Source: Saccharopolyspora spinosa NRRL 18395
GTDB lineage: Bacteria > Actinomycetota > Actinomycetes > Mycobacteriales > Pseudonocardiaceae
Direction of reading: 5' to 3'
NCBI RefSeq assembly: GCF_000194155.1
Contig: NZ_GL877881.1
Location: 1-64,000, forward strand
DNA length: 64,000 nt
Both the position numbers and the translations under genes were made by a program. Below, one piece after another: positions 1-13,884 of this stretch. Numbering within the stretch: position 1 is the stretch's first letter; the number at the start of each line of letters is the position of its first letter. The notes below the pieces were generated by a model. The model searched no databases, was not told the origin of the DNA, and saw only the letters and a program-made list of their open reading frames with translations.

Positions 1-263
1 CGATCATCCCTGCGGTCGTCACGCTTGAAGCCACCACGGTCGTCACGGCCACGGTCGTCACGGCGGGAATCATCGCGACGCGGCCGGTCATAGCGCCGGA
101 AGTCGTCGCGCCCGCGGTCGTCTCGACGGTCATCGCGACGGAAACCACCACGATCGTCACGGCGATTGTCGAAGCCTCGACGGCCGCCCTGGTCGTCGAA
201 CCGGCGGGGCCGGTCATCGCGGTTGCGGTCGTCCCGACGCCCCTCCCGCATGGTCGGGGGCAT
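1..263 (-). CDS. Arg/Asp-rich repeat protein, 5' part only (runs off the left edge)
   Basis: The minus strand is open from an ATG at 263 (a second in-frame ATG lies at 251) to the window edge, about 87 codons with no stop. The translation is made almost entirely of short RRDDRG-like units with occasional Gly-Gly-Phe or Phe/Tyr, so it is highly charged and probably disordered. Such RDDR/RGG-like tails are known from RNA-binding proteins and some RNA helicases, but no folded domain is visible here. No Shine-Dalgarno precedes either ATG. The start lies less than 30 bases behind an rRNA-type leader motif, which is an odd place for a coding gene. Function not assignable; the open frame is clear, its expression is inferred. 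Confidence 0.5.
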   Translation of the reverse strand, partial: MPPTMREGRRDDRNRDDRPRRFDDQGGRRGFDNRRDDRGGFRRDDRRDDRGRDDFRRYDRPRRDDSRRDDRGRDDRGGFKRDDRRDD

Positions 264-690
264 AAAAGAACACTAACCAAAACAGTCCGCTGTTGAGTTC
301 TCAAAGAACACACCCACACCATCACCCCCAGCCAACGGCCAGGAAGCTCCGGGGAGCATTTCCTCTTGTGCTTTTGCTATCGACCAGAGTAGCAGGCCCT
401 TTTTCGGGCTCACCGGGGGGTCACCCCACCGGATCACCGCCGAATTTCGGCTCGCTATTCCACTCGGCCACAGCCAAGCACTGTTGTATCAAAGATCTGG
501 TTGGAAACCGCAACCTCGTCCTGCGGACGAAAAGCCCGCCAGAAATTTCGGTTTTCCATCGGGGCACCCACTCTACCACCAGAAGGCAGGAGCTTGGTTC
601 GCGACCCGTGTCAGTGCCCGTTCCGTTTTCATCGGCCCGTTCCGCGCTGACCTGAAATAATTTACGCGTTGATCCGCACCAAGTCAAATC
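264..690 (-). promoter_or_regulatory. rRNA-operon-type promoter and antitermination leader
   Basis: Reading leftwards, a near-consensus promoter is visible: -35 TTGACT at 687-682, a 17-base spacer, and -10 TAAATT at 664-659. A second TTGACT sits just upstream. Further down, at 310-290, is TGTTCTTTGAGAACTCAACA, which matches the boxA-like element in the leaders of actinobacterial 16S rRNA genes. A small GC hairpin with an A-rich loop lies near 397-414. This is what is expected directly upstream of 16S rRNA, but no 16S sequence follows in the window. The rest of the 490-base gap holds no gene. Confidence 0.7.
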
Positions 691-756
691 GGCTCAAGTC
701 AACCCCGGAAGGAACCGAACATGCAGCTCAGCGCCCTTTCCGGTGCTGATTCCAGG

Positions 757-2031
757 CTAATGCACGACCCTGACGCCCGCAGTGTGACGCTTGCCACGGC
801 GAATTACCAGCCAGCGGCCGTGCAGCAGGTCGTCCTTGTCCGGCGACCACTCCTCATCTGCGATTTTGTCGTTGTTGACGTACGCGCCGCCCTCCTTGAT
901 GGTGCGCCGCGCCGCGCCCTTCCCGGTCGCGAGGCCGGTTTCGACGAGCAGGTCCACGATCGTCAGAGCATCCGCAAGACGGACCTCCGCGGTCGGCACC
1001 GCGGCCATCGCGGCGTCCAGGGTCGCCTCGTCGAGATCGGCGATCTCGCCCTTGCCGAACAGCGCCTGGCTGGCCGCGACGACCTTGCGGGTCTGGTCCG
1101 CGCCGTGCACCAGCGTGGTCAGCTCCTCGGCGAGCCGACGCTGGCCGGCCCGCAACTGCGGCCGCTCCGCCGTGGTCCGATCAAGTTCGTCGATCTCCTC
1201 GCGGTCGAGGAAGGTGAACAGCCTCAGGTACTTCGCGACGTCGGCGTCGGCCGCGTTGACGAAGTACTGGTACCAGGCGTACGGCGTGGTCATCGTCGGG
1301 TCCAGCCAGACGTTGCCGCCGCCGGTGGACTTGCCGAACTTGCGGCCTTCCGAGTCGGTGACCAGCGGCAGGGTCAGCGCGTGCGCCGCGACCGACTCCT
1401 GCTTCCGGACCAGGTCGACCCCGGCGATGATGTTGCCCCACTGGTCGGAGCCGCCGAGCTGCAGCCGGGTGCCGTACTTCCGGTACAGCTGCACGTAGTC
1501 GTTGGCCTGCAGCAGCATGTAGCTGAACTCGGTGTAGGACATGCCGTCGGTTTCCAGCCGCCGCTTGACGGTTTCCCGCGCCAGCATCGTGTTCACCGAG
1601 AAGTGCTTGCCGATGTCCCGCAGGAACGCCGTGACCGGCAGGTCGGCGGTCCAGCGCGCGTTGTTCTCCACGATCGCCCCGGTCGGCGAATCGTCGAAGT
1701 CGACGAACGCGGACAGCTGGTCGCGGATCTTGTCCGTCCACTCCAGCACGGTGTTCTCGTCGTGCAGGTTGCGCTCGCCGACGTCGCGCGGGTCGCCGAT
1801 CAGGCCGGTGGCGCCGCCGGCGAGGACCACCGGCCGGTGCCCGGCCTGCTGGAAGCGGCGCAGGGTCAGGATCGGGATCAGGTGCCCGGCGTGCAGGCTG
1901 GGGCCGGTCGGGTCGAAACCGGCATAGAGCGTGAGCGGCCCGTCGTCGAGTTCCCGCCGCAGCGAGTCGAGGTCGGTGGATTGCGCGATCAGGCCGCGCC
2001 AGGTCAGCTCGTCAAGGATGTGCTCGCTCAC
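757..2031 (-). CDS. tyrS: tyrosyl-tRNA synthetase
   Basis: Cytosolic class I aminoacyl-tRNA synthetase that charges tRNA-Tyr with tyrosine. I place the start at the GTG at 2031, giving 424 residues, the usual bacterial length; an upstream ATG at 2058 would overlap mpg and add nine atypical residues. The HIGH-type signature is [11 protein letters not shown] at residues 41-51. The KMSKS-type loop reads KFGKS near residue 230. The C-terminal ~65 residues form an S4-like RNA-binding domain ([19 protein letters not shown]). It follows mpg by about 30 bases on the same strand and is probably co-transcribed with it. It ends immediately before the rRNA-type promoter region. Confidence 0.97.
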   Translation of the reverse strand: MSEHILDELTWRGLIAQSTDLDSLRRELDDGPLTLYAGFDPTGPSLHAGHLIPILTLRRFQQAGHRPVVLAGGATGLIGDPRDVGERNLHDENTVLEWTDKIRDQLSAFVDFDDSPTGAIVENNARWTADLPVTAFLRDIGKHFSVNTMLARETVKRRLETDGMSYTEFSYMLLQANDYVQLYRKYGTRLQLGGSDQWGNIIAGVDLVRKQESVAAHALTLPLVTDSEGRKFGKSTGGGNVWLDPTMTTPYAWYQYFVNAADADVAKYLRLFTFLDREEIDELDRTTAERPQLRAGQRRLAEELTTLVHGADQTRKVVAASQALFGKGEIADLDEATLDAAMAAVPTAEVRLADALTIVDLLVETGLATGKGAARRTIKEGGAYVNNDKIADEEWSPDKDDLLHGRWLVIRRGKRHTAGVRVVH

Positions 2032-2064
2032 GACGTTCAGTTTCGCGCATCCCCGCAACCGGGT

Positions 2065-2688
2065 TTACGTCCGGGCCTGGATGCGGCGACGCCCGCCACG
2101 CCGGTACGAGCTGACCGCCGACGAGCCGTCGACCCAGGTCCGCCACGGCAGGTCCATCGCCGCGGCGACGCCGACCCGGGGCCCGCTGCGGATGTCGTCC
2201 TCGCCGACCGGAGTGCCATTGAAAAGCCGGATCGGCGACTCCGGACTGGTGAGGTCGACGCCGTTGTGCTCGCGGGTGATGCCGAGCACCCCGGCCAGTC
2301 GCGCGGGCCCGCTGGCGAGCTGGACGTCTTTGCGGACGGCTGGCCGCCGGGAGCGGGCGAGCTCGGTACCCGTGGTGACCTCCCCGGCGCGCAGCAGGAC
2401 CGCGCCGGGGACACCGTCGGTGAGGCACACGACGTTGATGCAGAAATGCATCCCGTACACGAAGTACACGTACAGGTGGCCGGCCGGGCCGAACATCACC
2501 GCGTTGCGCTCGGTGCGCCCGCGGTAGCAGTGCGACGCGGGGTCGTCCATGCCGCGGTAGGCCTCGACCTCGACCAGGCGCACTCCGACCGCCCCCTGCG
2601 GGCTCGTCGAACGCAGTTCGCAGCCGAGCAAGCGGCGCGCCACCCACAGCGGGTCGAGGGCTAGTTCGTCGCGTGTCACCTGACTCAC
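2065..2688 (-). CDS. mpg: 3-methyladenine DNA glycosylase (AAG/MPG family)
   Basis: Base-excision repair enzyme that removes alkylated purines. The 207-residue product from the GTG at 2688 carries the family core VEVEAYRGMDDPASH, the RG.TERN..MFGPAG segment and YVYFVYGMHFCIN. AGGG lies six bases upstream of the GTG. A longer frame to 2811 exists but would overlap argH and adds non-conserved sequence. The gene lies between argH and tyrS on the same strand with short gaps, so it may be read from the arginine operon transcript. Length and motifs are normal for the family. Confidence 0.93.
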   Translation of the reverse strand: MSQVTRDELALDPLWVARRLLGCELRSTSPQGAVGVRLVEVEAYRGMDDPASHCYRGRTERNAVMFGPAGHLYVYFVYGMHFCINVVCLTDGVPGAVLLRAGEVTTGTELARSRRPAVRKDVQLASGPARLAGVLGITREHNGVDLTSPESPIRLFNGTPVGEDDIRSGPRVGVAAAMDLPWRTWVDGSSAVSSYRRGGRRRIQART

Positions 2689-2722
2689 ACGCTCGACCCT
2701 ACCGGTCGTGCCCAAACCGTGA

Positions 2723-4151
<1,429 letters not shown>

Positions 4152-4300
4152 TCAGTCGTGTCAGGTTGTTGATGTCGGTGCGGTTCGTGCCGGGGGTGCC
4201 GAATTCGCGAGGAATCGACGTTCACCCGGGTCGCGGTCGAATTCTCGCGAAATGGCGCTCGCACCGGGTGATGGGGTGGTGCGCGCCCATCCTGCCGGTG

Positions 4301-4552
4301 TCAGACGCGCTGGGTGCGCCGGGCAGCGATCTTGCTGGGCAGGCCCAACAGCTGGCCGAAGCCCCCGGCCAGGCGCTGGTCGAAGGAGTCGTCCGCGCAC
4401 GCCGGGGCCCGCTTGCGGACCGCCTCTAGGTCCTCTCCGCCCTGCCCGACGGCGACCGCCACGACCGCGGCGCCGGTCTCCCCGGCGGTCCAGCCGATGG
4501 CCACGGATGTGTCCAGGCCACCGGAGTAGGCCAGCACTACCCGCTCACTCAT
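4301..4552 (-). pseudogene. argG: argininosuccinate synthase with large internal deletion
   Basis: Only 83 codons remain of a gene that normally encodes about 400 residues. Residues 1-48 are a good ArgG N-terminus, including the ATP-pyrophosphatase loop SGGLDTS. Residues 54-83 ([21 protein letters not shown]...) are the family's C-terminus. The two ends are joined in frame near 4395-4405, so about 315 residues, covering most of the citrulline- and aspartate-binding parts, are missing. The product cannot be a working synthase. A GGGAG-type ribosome site precedes the ATG. A full argG elsewhere in the genome, or an assembly collapse, would explain how the pathway survives. Confidence 0.85.
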
Positions 4553-7204
<2,652 letters not shown>

Positions 7205-7205
<1 letters not shown>

Positions 7206-8122
7206 CAGTTCTCGCCCTTCTCTGCCTGCACCGGCAGCACCATCGTGCCGACTCCGGCGCTGGTGAATACCTCCAGCAGGACCGAGTGCGCGAGGCGGCC
7301 GTCGATGACGTGCGCCCGCGGCACTCCACCGCGCACCGCGCGCAGGCAGGCCTCCATCTTCGGGACCATGCCGCTGGACAGGCCGGGCAGCAGTTCCGCC
7401 AGCTGGTCGGCGTCCAGGCGCGACACCAGCGAGGAACGGTCCGGCCAGTTCGTGTAGAGGCCCTCGACGTCGGTGAGCACCACGAGCTTCTCGGCACCGA
7501 GCGCGACTGCCAGCGCCCCGGCGGCGGTGTCGGCGTTGACGTTGTGCACCACGCCGTCGGCGTCGGGGGCGACGGTGGAGACGACCGGGATGCGCCCGGC
7601 CTTGATCAGGTCGCACACGGCGTCGGCGTTGACCGACACCACGTCCCCGACGAGCCCGACGTCCACGGCTTCGCCGTCGACCGTCGCGGTGCGGCGCTCG
7701 GCGGTGAACAGCCGGGCGTCCTCGCCGGACATGCCGACCGCGAACGGCCCGTGCTGGTTGATCAGCCCGACGAGCTCCCGCCCGACCTGGCCGACCAGCA
7801 CCATGCGCACGACGTCCATCGTCTCCGGGGAGGTCACCCGCAAGCCGCCGCGGAACTCGCCTTCCATGCCGAGCCGGTCGAGCATCGCGGTGATCTGCGG
7901 GCCGCCGCCGTGCACCACCACCGGGTGCAGCCCGGCGAGCCGCAGGAACACCATGTCGTGCGCGAAGGCGCGCTTGAGCTCGTCGTCGATCATCGCGTTG
8001 CCGCCGTACTTGACCACGACGGTCGCGCCGTGGAAGCGCTGTAACCACGGGAGGGCCTCGACGAGGACGCTGGCCTTCTCCGCCGCGGTGGCCAGCCGGT
8101 TGCTGGCTTCTTGCTGGGTCAT
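7205..8122 (-). CDS. argB: acetylglutamate kinase
   Basis: Phosphorylates N-acetylglutamate, usually the arginine-inhibited step. The 305-residue protein shows the amino-acid-kinase fold: [10 protein letters not shown] near residue 37, the glycine-rich [12 protein letters not shown], and the C-terminal [12 protein letters not shown] loop. The long N-terminal extension (residues 1-30) is typical of arginine-sensitive hexameric forms. The ATG at 8122 overlaps the argJ stop by four bases (ATGA), implying coupled translation. Confidence 0.96.
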
Positions 8123-9279
8123 GACGAGTACGCGCTGTTCTCTTCGACGTAATCGTGGGACAGGTCGGTGGTCAGGATGGTCGCCGCGTGCTCGCCGAGG
8201 TGCAGGTCCACGACGATCTCGATGGCGCGGCCGGAGAGGTCCGCCTCGCTGCGGTCGCGGGCTTTGGTGCCGTCGGCGTAGAGCGTGACGCCATTGGTGG
8301 CGATCTCCAGCTTGGCCACGTCGATCTCGGCGTCGACCCGGCCGAGCGCCATCGCGATCCGGCCCCAGTTCGGGTCGGAGCCGAACATCGCGGTCTTGAC
8401 CAGGTTGTCCTCGGCGATGGTGCGGCCGATGGCGACCGCGTCGGACTCGCTGGCGGCGCCGCGCACGGTGATGTCGATCGTCTTGGTGGCGCCCTCGGCG
8501 TCATCCTGCAGCTGGCGGACCAGGTCCATGCAGACCGCGGTGAGCAGCTCGGTGAAGTCCTGTTTGGACGGTGCCACGCCGGAGGCACCGGAGGCCAGCA
8601 CCAGCACTGTGTCGTTGGTGGAGGTGCCGCCGTCGACATCCAGCCGGTCGAAGGTGACCCGGCTGGCCGCGCGCAACGCCTCGTCGAGGTCGTCGCCGCC
8701 GATCATCGCGTCGGTGGTGATGACGCTGAGCATGGTCGCCAGGTTCGGCGCGAGCATCCCGGCGCCCTTGGCGAACCCGCCGATCGACCAGCCCGCGTCG
8801 TGCTTCCCGAGGGCCTGCTTGGGCTTGCTGTCGGTGGTGAGCACGGCGGTGGCCGCGTCGAGACCCGCTTGGTCGTCGTTGGCCAGCGCCTTGGCCGCGG
8901 TGTCCACACCGGACAGCAGTGCGTCCATCGGCAGCCGCTCACCGATCAGCCCGGTGGAGCAGACCGCGACCTCGATGGCACCGACGCCGAGCACATCGGC
9001 GACCTTCTCGGCGGTGGCGTGGGTGTCCTGGAAGCCCTCCGGGCCGGTGCAGGCGTTGGCGCAGCCGGAGTTGAGCACCACCGAGCGGAGCTTGCGCTCC
9101 TTGAGCACCTGCTGCGACCACAGCACTGGTGCGGCCTTGACCTTGTTGGTGGTGAACACCCCGGCCGCGGCCTGCTGCGGGCCGTCGTTGACGACCAGCG
9201 CGACATCCCGCGCGCCCGCGGCCTTGATCCCGGCGGCGACCCCGGCCGCCCGGAAACCGGCAGGTCCGGTCACGCTCAT
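8119..9279 (-). CDS. argJ: glutamate N-acetyltransferase / ornithine acetyltransferase
   Basis: Recycles the acetyl group from acetylornithine to glutamate and may also make acetylglutamate from acetyl-CoA. The 386-residue product from the ATG at 9279 is preceded by a good GAGGAG site. [14 protein letters not shown] includes the Ala-Thr bond at which ArgJ proteins cleave themselves to expose the catalytic Thr. Upstream in-frame starts to 9369 would overlap the ACT-domain gene and are not favoured. Presence of argJ indicates the cyclic acetyl pathway, so no separate argE is needed. Confidence 0.96.
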   Translation of the reverse strand: MSVTGPAGFRAAGVAAGIKAAGARDVALVVNDGPQQAAAGVFTTNKVKAAPVLWSQQVLKERKLRSVVLNSGCANACTGPEGFQDTHATAEKVADVLGVGAIEVAVCSTGLIGERLPMDALLSGVDTAAKALANDDQAGLDAATAVLTTDSKPKQALGKHDAGWSIGGFAKGAGMLAPNLATMLSVITTDAMIGGDDLDEALRAASRVTFDRLDVDGGTSTNDTVLVLASGASGVAPSKQDFTELLTAVCMDLVRQLQDDAEGATKTIDITVRGAASESDAVAIGRTIAEDNLVKTAMFGSDPNWGRIAMALGRVDAEIDVAKLEIATNGVTLYADGTKARDRSEADLSGRAIEIVVDLHLGEHAATILTTDLSHDYVEENSAYSS

Positions 9280-9346
9280 TGGCTCTCCTCTGCTTTGCGG
9301 GACACCCGCACCCGGGGCATCTTGCGGAACGGGCGGCTTACCACGC

Positions 9347-10875
<1,529 letters not shown>

Positions 10876-11071
10876 TCAATCGTCCCACCGCATGGCCGCC
10901 CCACGGGGGCGAGTTCCAACACCAAAACACCCTGATGGGGTGAGCGAGGCCACTCGACTCCGGCCGACCGTTTCCGCAGGTACGGGGCCGTGAGGCTGTT
11001 GGGGCGCTATAACAGTCGCCATAGCTGCCCTAAGACTCAGGGCCCCGTGACCAGAGGCGAGGCGCGCTCCG

Positions 11072-11374
11072 TCAGAGCCAGACCAGACGTAGGTCGCGGA
11101 TCAGCGAGAAGCACTCCAAGGCGCCTTCGGCCGAGTCGGAGTTACCCGTCCAGCCGTGTGGACTGACGAACACCGCCCCAGGGCCATCGCCGCCCGGAGC
11201 GCGGCTGAAGTCCAAGCCCCACAGGTAGATCCGCGCGTCGGCGACCTTGTCGCCGTCGCGGTCGACTTCGCACAGCGCGAACTTCTTCGGCTGGTAAGCC
11301 CCGGCCAAGTTCTCCAGCACCGCCGGAAGCTCGTCCTCACCCCAAGGCCCCAGCGAAAAACGCCGCTCCAACAT
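11072..11374 (-). CDS. hypothetical protein
   Basis: A 100-residue open frame with actinomycete-like codon use. The ATG at 11374 follows a GGGAGTGGGG ribosome site; an ATG at 11386 is also in frame. The sequence includes LPAVLENLAGAYQPKKFALCEVDRDGDKVADARIYLWGLDF and ends DLRLVWL. It is acidic, with no signal peptide or membrane helix. I do not recognise a family. It is divergent from the XRE regulator next door, with about 115 bases between them. Confidence 0.55.
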   Translation of the reverse strand: MLERRFSLGPWGEDELPAVLENLAGAYQPKKFALCEVDRDGDKVADARIYLWGLDFSRAPGGDGPGAVFVSPHGWTGNSDSAEGALECFSLIRDLRLVWL

Positions 11375-11488
11375 CCCCACTCCCATCTGCCGATCAACGT
11401 GGAGCCGAAGTTAGTAGGAATCATTCCAGTAGTCATTTACCGAATCAGGTGATCCGCTGGGGACGCTCAACCTGCCAGGATGTACCGC

Positions 11489-12346
11489 ATGCCGCCGTCA
11501 CTTGATCCACGCATGCTGCGCATCCAGCTCGGCATCGAACTGCGCCGCCTCCGCGAAAAAGCCGACCGAAGCACGTTCGAAGCGGCGGACGTCCTCGGCT
11601 GCAAGCAACCGAAGATCAGCAAGATCGAGAACGGCCACCAGGGCATGAAACCGGACGAAGTTGCGCAGCTGCTCGACTTCTACGGCGCGAGCGCGCAGCA
11701 ACGCAAGTACCTGCTCGGCCTCGCCGAACGCCTCCCCAAGCGAGCCAGGCCGAAGGTATACCACCGGGATTCCGTTCCGGACTGGGTGCAGCGATTCTTC
11801 GCTCTGGAATCCGAAGCAACGGAGATGAAGATCCACGAAGTGGAGATCATCACCGGTCTCTTCCAGACCGAGGACTACGCCCGCGCGACGTTGCGCGCAT
11901 GGGAGCCGGCTGCTGACCCTCGCCTGGTGGAGAGTCACGTAAAAACCCGGATGGAGCGACAAACAGTGCTCACGCGGACCAATCGGCCGCTGGACCTCCA
12001 GGTCGTGTTGGCCGAGTCCGCTTTGCACCGCGTTCAGGGCAGCAACGACGTCATGCGTGAGCAGCTCGATCACCTGCTGGAACTCTCGGAACTTCCGAAC
12101 GTTAGACTGCAGGTCTTGCCATTCGAATCGAGCCGGATTGCGGTTACTTCGTCAGTTGCGTTGATGCACCTCGCCGACCAGCAAGTTTCGACGGTGTATC
12201 TCGAAGACTTCTTTGGTGCCACTTACCTCTGGGAACCAGCGGAATACACTCGGTACAGCGTCATCTTCGAGCGACTGAGCACTGCCGCGCTGTCTGTTCC
12301 GGAGACGCGACAACTCATCGCTCGCATGATCAAGAAATACCGGTGA
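11489..12346 (+). CDS. XRE-family regulator with DUF5753 ligand-type domain
   Basis: A 285-residue protein of the very common actinomycete helix-turn-helix/DUF5753 type. Residues ~10-65 are the Xre helix-turn-helix (LGIELRRLREKADRSTFEAADVLGCKQPKISKIENG). The remainder (from about residue 90: WVQRFFALESEATEMKIHEVEIITGLFQTEDYARA, and the VQVLPFESSR-like part later) is DUF5753. AGGA lies eight bases before the ATG at 11489. It is followed after 15 bases by a DUF397 gene, the usual partner. Such pairs are known from Streptomyces development (BldB/WhiJ-like), but the target here is unknown. Confidence 0.88.
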   Translation: MPPSLDPRMLRIQLGIELRRLREKADRSTFEAADVLGCKQPKISKIENGHQGMKPDEVAQLLDFYGASAQQRKYLLGLAERLPKRARPKVYHRDSVPDWVQRFFALESEATEMKIHEVEIITGLFQTEDYARATLRAWEPAADPRLVESHVKTRMERQTVLTRTNRPLDLQVVLAESALHRVQGSNDVMREQLDHLLELSELPNVRLQVLPFESSRIAVTSSVALMHLADQQVSTVYLEDFFGATYLWEPAEYTRYSVIFERLSTAALSVPETRQLIARMIKKYR

Positions 12347-12361
12347 CCGCTGGGAGGAAAC

Positions 12362-12553
12362 GTGCCCGTCTTAGACCTTCACCGCGCCGTATGGCGCAAG
12401 AGCAGCCACAGCCAAGGCAACGGCGGCGTGTGCGTCGAAGTGGCTGTCCAGCCGACCGCTGTCGGCGTTCGGGACTCCAAGGATCCCGGTGGCCCGGTGC
12501 TGGTCTTCAGCTCCGGCGCCTTCGCGCGGTTCCTCGGCACCTTGAAGGGTTAG
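12362..12553 (+). CDS. DUF397-domain protein
   Basis: A 63-residue protein starting with GTG behind a strong GGAGGAA site. It contains the DUF397 core: AVWRKSSHSQGNGGVCVEVA, then VGVRDSKDPGGPVLVFSSGAFARFL. Members usually sit next to an XRE/DUF5753 regulator, as here, and are thought to modulate it. The pair is probably one transcript. No other domain is present. Confidence 0.9.
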   Translation: MPVLDLHRAVWRKSSHSQGNGGVCVEVAVQPTAVGVRDSKDPGGPVLVFSSGAFARFLGTLKG

Positions 12554-12582
12554 GCGCAACAAATCGCCTGGTCAGGGTGCGG

Positions 12583-12637
12583 CGTCAGCGGCCGGGTGGT
12601 GTCCACGCCGCTTGATCATGGTGCCGCGCCGCTGACG
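12583..12637. terminator. possible bidirectional terminator hairpin between convergent genes
   Basis: CGTCAGCGGC at 12583-12592 and GCCGCTGACG at 12628-12637 are exact 10-base inverted copies with a 35-base loop. They lie between the convergent DUF397 gene and the pRiA4b-type gene. There is no T-run, so this is a weak terminator call. Confidence 0.35.
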
Positions 12638-12649
12638 TCGGACCCGGTC

Positions 12650-13669
12650 TCAGTTGGTGCCGGGAATCCTGATCGCGGCCAGTACGGAGTTGATCGCCGC
12701 CAGATCGACGGCGGCCGGATCGAATGATTCGCCGAGTACATCCTCGTATTGGTCCCGGTGGGGATGCCGGGGATCGGTCGTCGCGTCGAGAAGATCCTGG
12801 TAGCCGTAGATGCCGCCACAGTCCTCGGGCGGCCCGGCGCGATCGGCGTCCAGGCACACCACGTGGGCTTCGCCTTCGGCCGGCTCGATGGCCTCCACCA
12901 CAAGGTCATGGATCCAGTCGTCGCCGAAATCGTAGGTGTAGCGCACCCGGTCGCCCTTTCGCGGGGCGACGAGGCTGAGGGTCGCCCTGCGTTCGTCATG
13001 GACACCGCGCCTGGATCCACCGCTGACATCGGTGTAGCGCCTGCCCTTAGCCTCGAACTCATGCAGGTGCCAGCCCTCCCAGCCGAAGGAGACCTGGAGG
13101 ATGTGGTGCAGCTCGTCGAGCGGCGTGTCGCCGGGCAGGGAAAGCCTCCGCCAGATCAACGGTTCGCTGCCGACGATACCGACCTTGACCTGGTAAGTGG
13201 TGTGGCTTCGCCGGACACGTGTGTTCGCGGGCTCGTGTCCCAGGTCGTTCAGTGCCCGCCGGTAGGCGTCGAGGTCGACCAGTCTTGAGGCGGTCAGGGC
13301 GTCGTGCAGATGTTCGACGCCCACGCTCATCAGTTCGTGCAACACGTCATGCCGGTCCATCCCGAGATCCAGCATCCGACGGGCGGCGTGCCACGCTTCG
13401 ATCGGCTCACCGTCCCACAACTGGTTCGCGACCATCTCGTGCAGCGTCACGTGCAGCCGCGGGTTGACCCCGTCTATCTCCCCTTCCCACGCCGGATCCT
13501 CCAGCGCACGGCGGTATTCCGGGTGCTCTCCCTTGATCAGGATGCCGCGCTGGTCGGGGTCGGCGGGGTTGAGCCTGCCGAATTCCGCGCCCCGGAAGGT
13601 GGTGTCGCGCTCGGGCACGGCGAACAACCGCCGGTCCAGAATGTCCTTGACTTCCGTCTTGGACAACAC
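12650..13669 (-). CDS. DUF1841 plus plasmid pRiA4b ORF-3-like two-domain protein
   Basis: A 339-residue protein with two parts. Residues ~20-150 (RGAEFGRLNPADPDQRGILIKGEHPEYRRAL, HVTLHEMVANQLW, ARRMLDLGMDRHDVLHELMS) fit DUF1841. Residues ~160-335 (YQVKVGIVGSEPLIWRRLSLPGDTPLDELHHILQVSFGWEGWHLHEF, then YTYDFGDDWIHDLVVE and CGGIYGYQDLL) are the PRiA4_ORF3 family, known mainly from plasmids and islands and without a proven biochemical role. The start is GTG at 13669. It is divergent from the SNF2 ATPase gene, about 215 bases away, and could share regulation with it. Confidence 0.82.
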   Translation of the reverse strand: MLSKTEVKDILDRRLFAVPERDTTFRGAEFGRLNPADPDQRGILIKGEHPEYRRALEDPAWEGEIDGVNPRLHVTLHEMVANQLWDGEPIEAWHAARRMLDLGMDRHDVLHELMSVGVEHLHDALTASRLVDLDAYRRALNDLGHEPANTRVRRSHTTYQVKVGIVGSEPLIWRRLSLPGDTPLDELHHILQVSFGWEGWHLHEFEAKGRRYTDVSGGSRRGVHDERRATLSLVAPRKGDRVRYTYDFGDDWIHDLVVEAIEPAEGEAHVVCLDADRAGPPEDCGGIYGYQDLLDATTDPRHPHRDQYEDVLGESFDPAAVDLAAINSVLAAIRIPGTN

Positions 13670-13884
13670 CGGTGAAAGGTCACTCAGGTAAGCCGCCGCA
13701 TCGAATTCGCTCCCGGGCGACGGCGCTCCAGACAGCGATCCGGACGACCGCTCTTCCGCCAGCCTTTCGCGGGTTTGCGCTTGCGTCGCTTACTCACCGG
13801 ACTCACCTGGATAGCCTCCCACAACACCGTCGCAGCACCGCTGGGCAGGTCGACCGGTTGTCCCCGCTATCGGTCGTCCCCGCT

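Noticed and set aside
1-250. CRISPR-like array in the short repeats at the left edge
   Set aside because: The repeats are short, irregular and in phase with codons for Arg-Asp-Asp-Arg, so they are coding repeats.
721-2664. A 647-codon open frame on the plus strand opposite tyrS and mpg
   Set aside because: It is an antisense frame created by high third-position GC; tyrS and mpg on the other strand have full family motifs.
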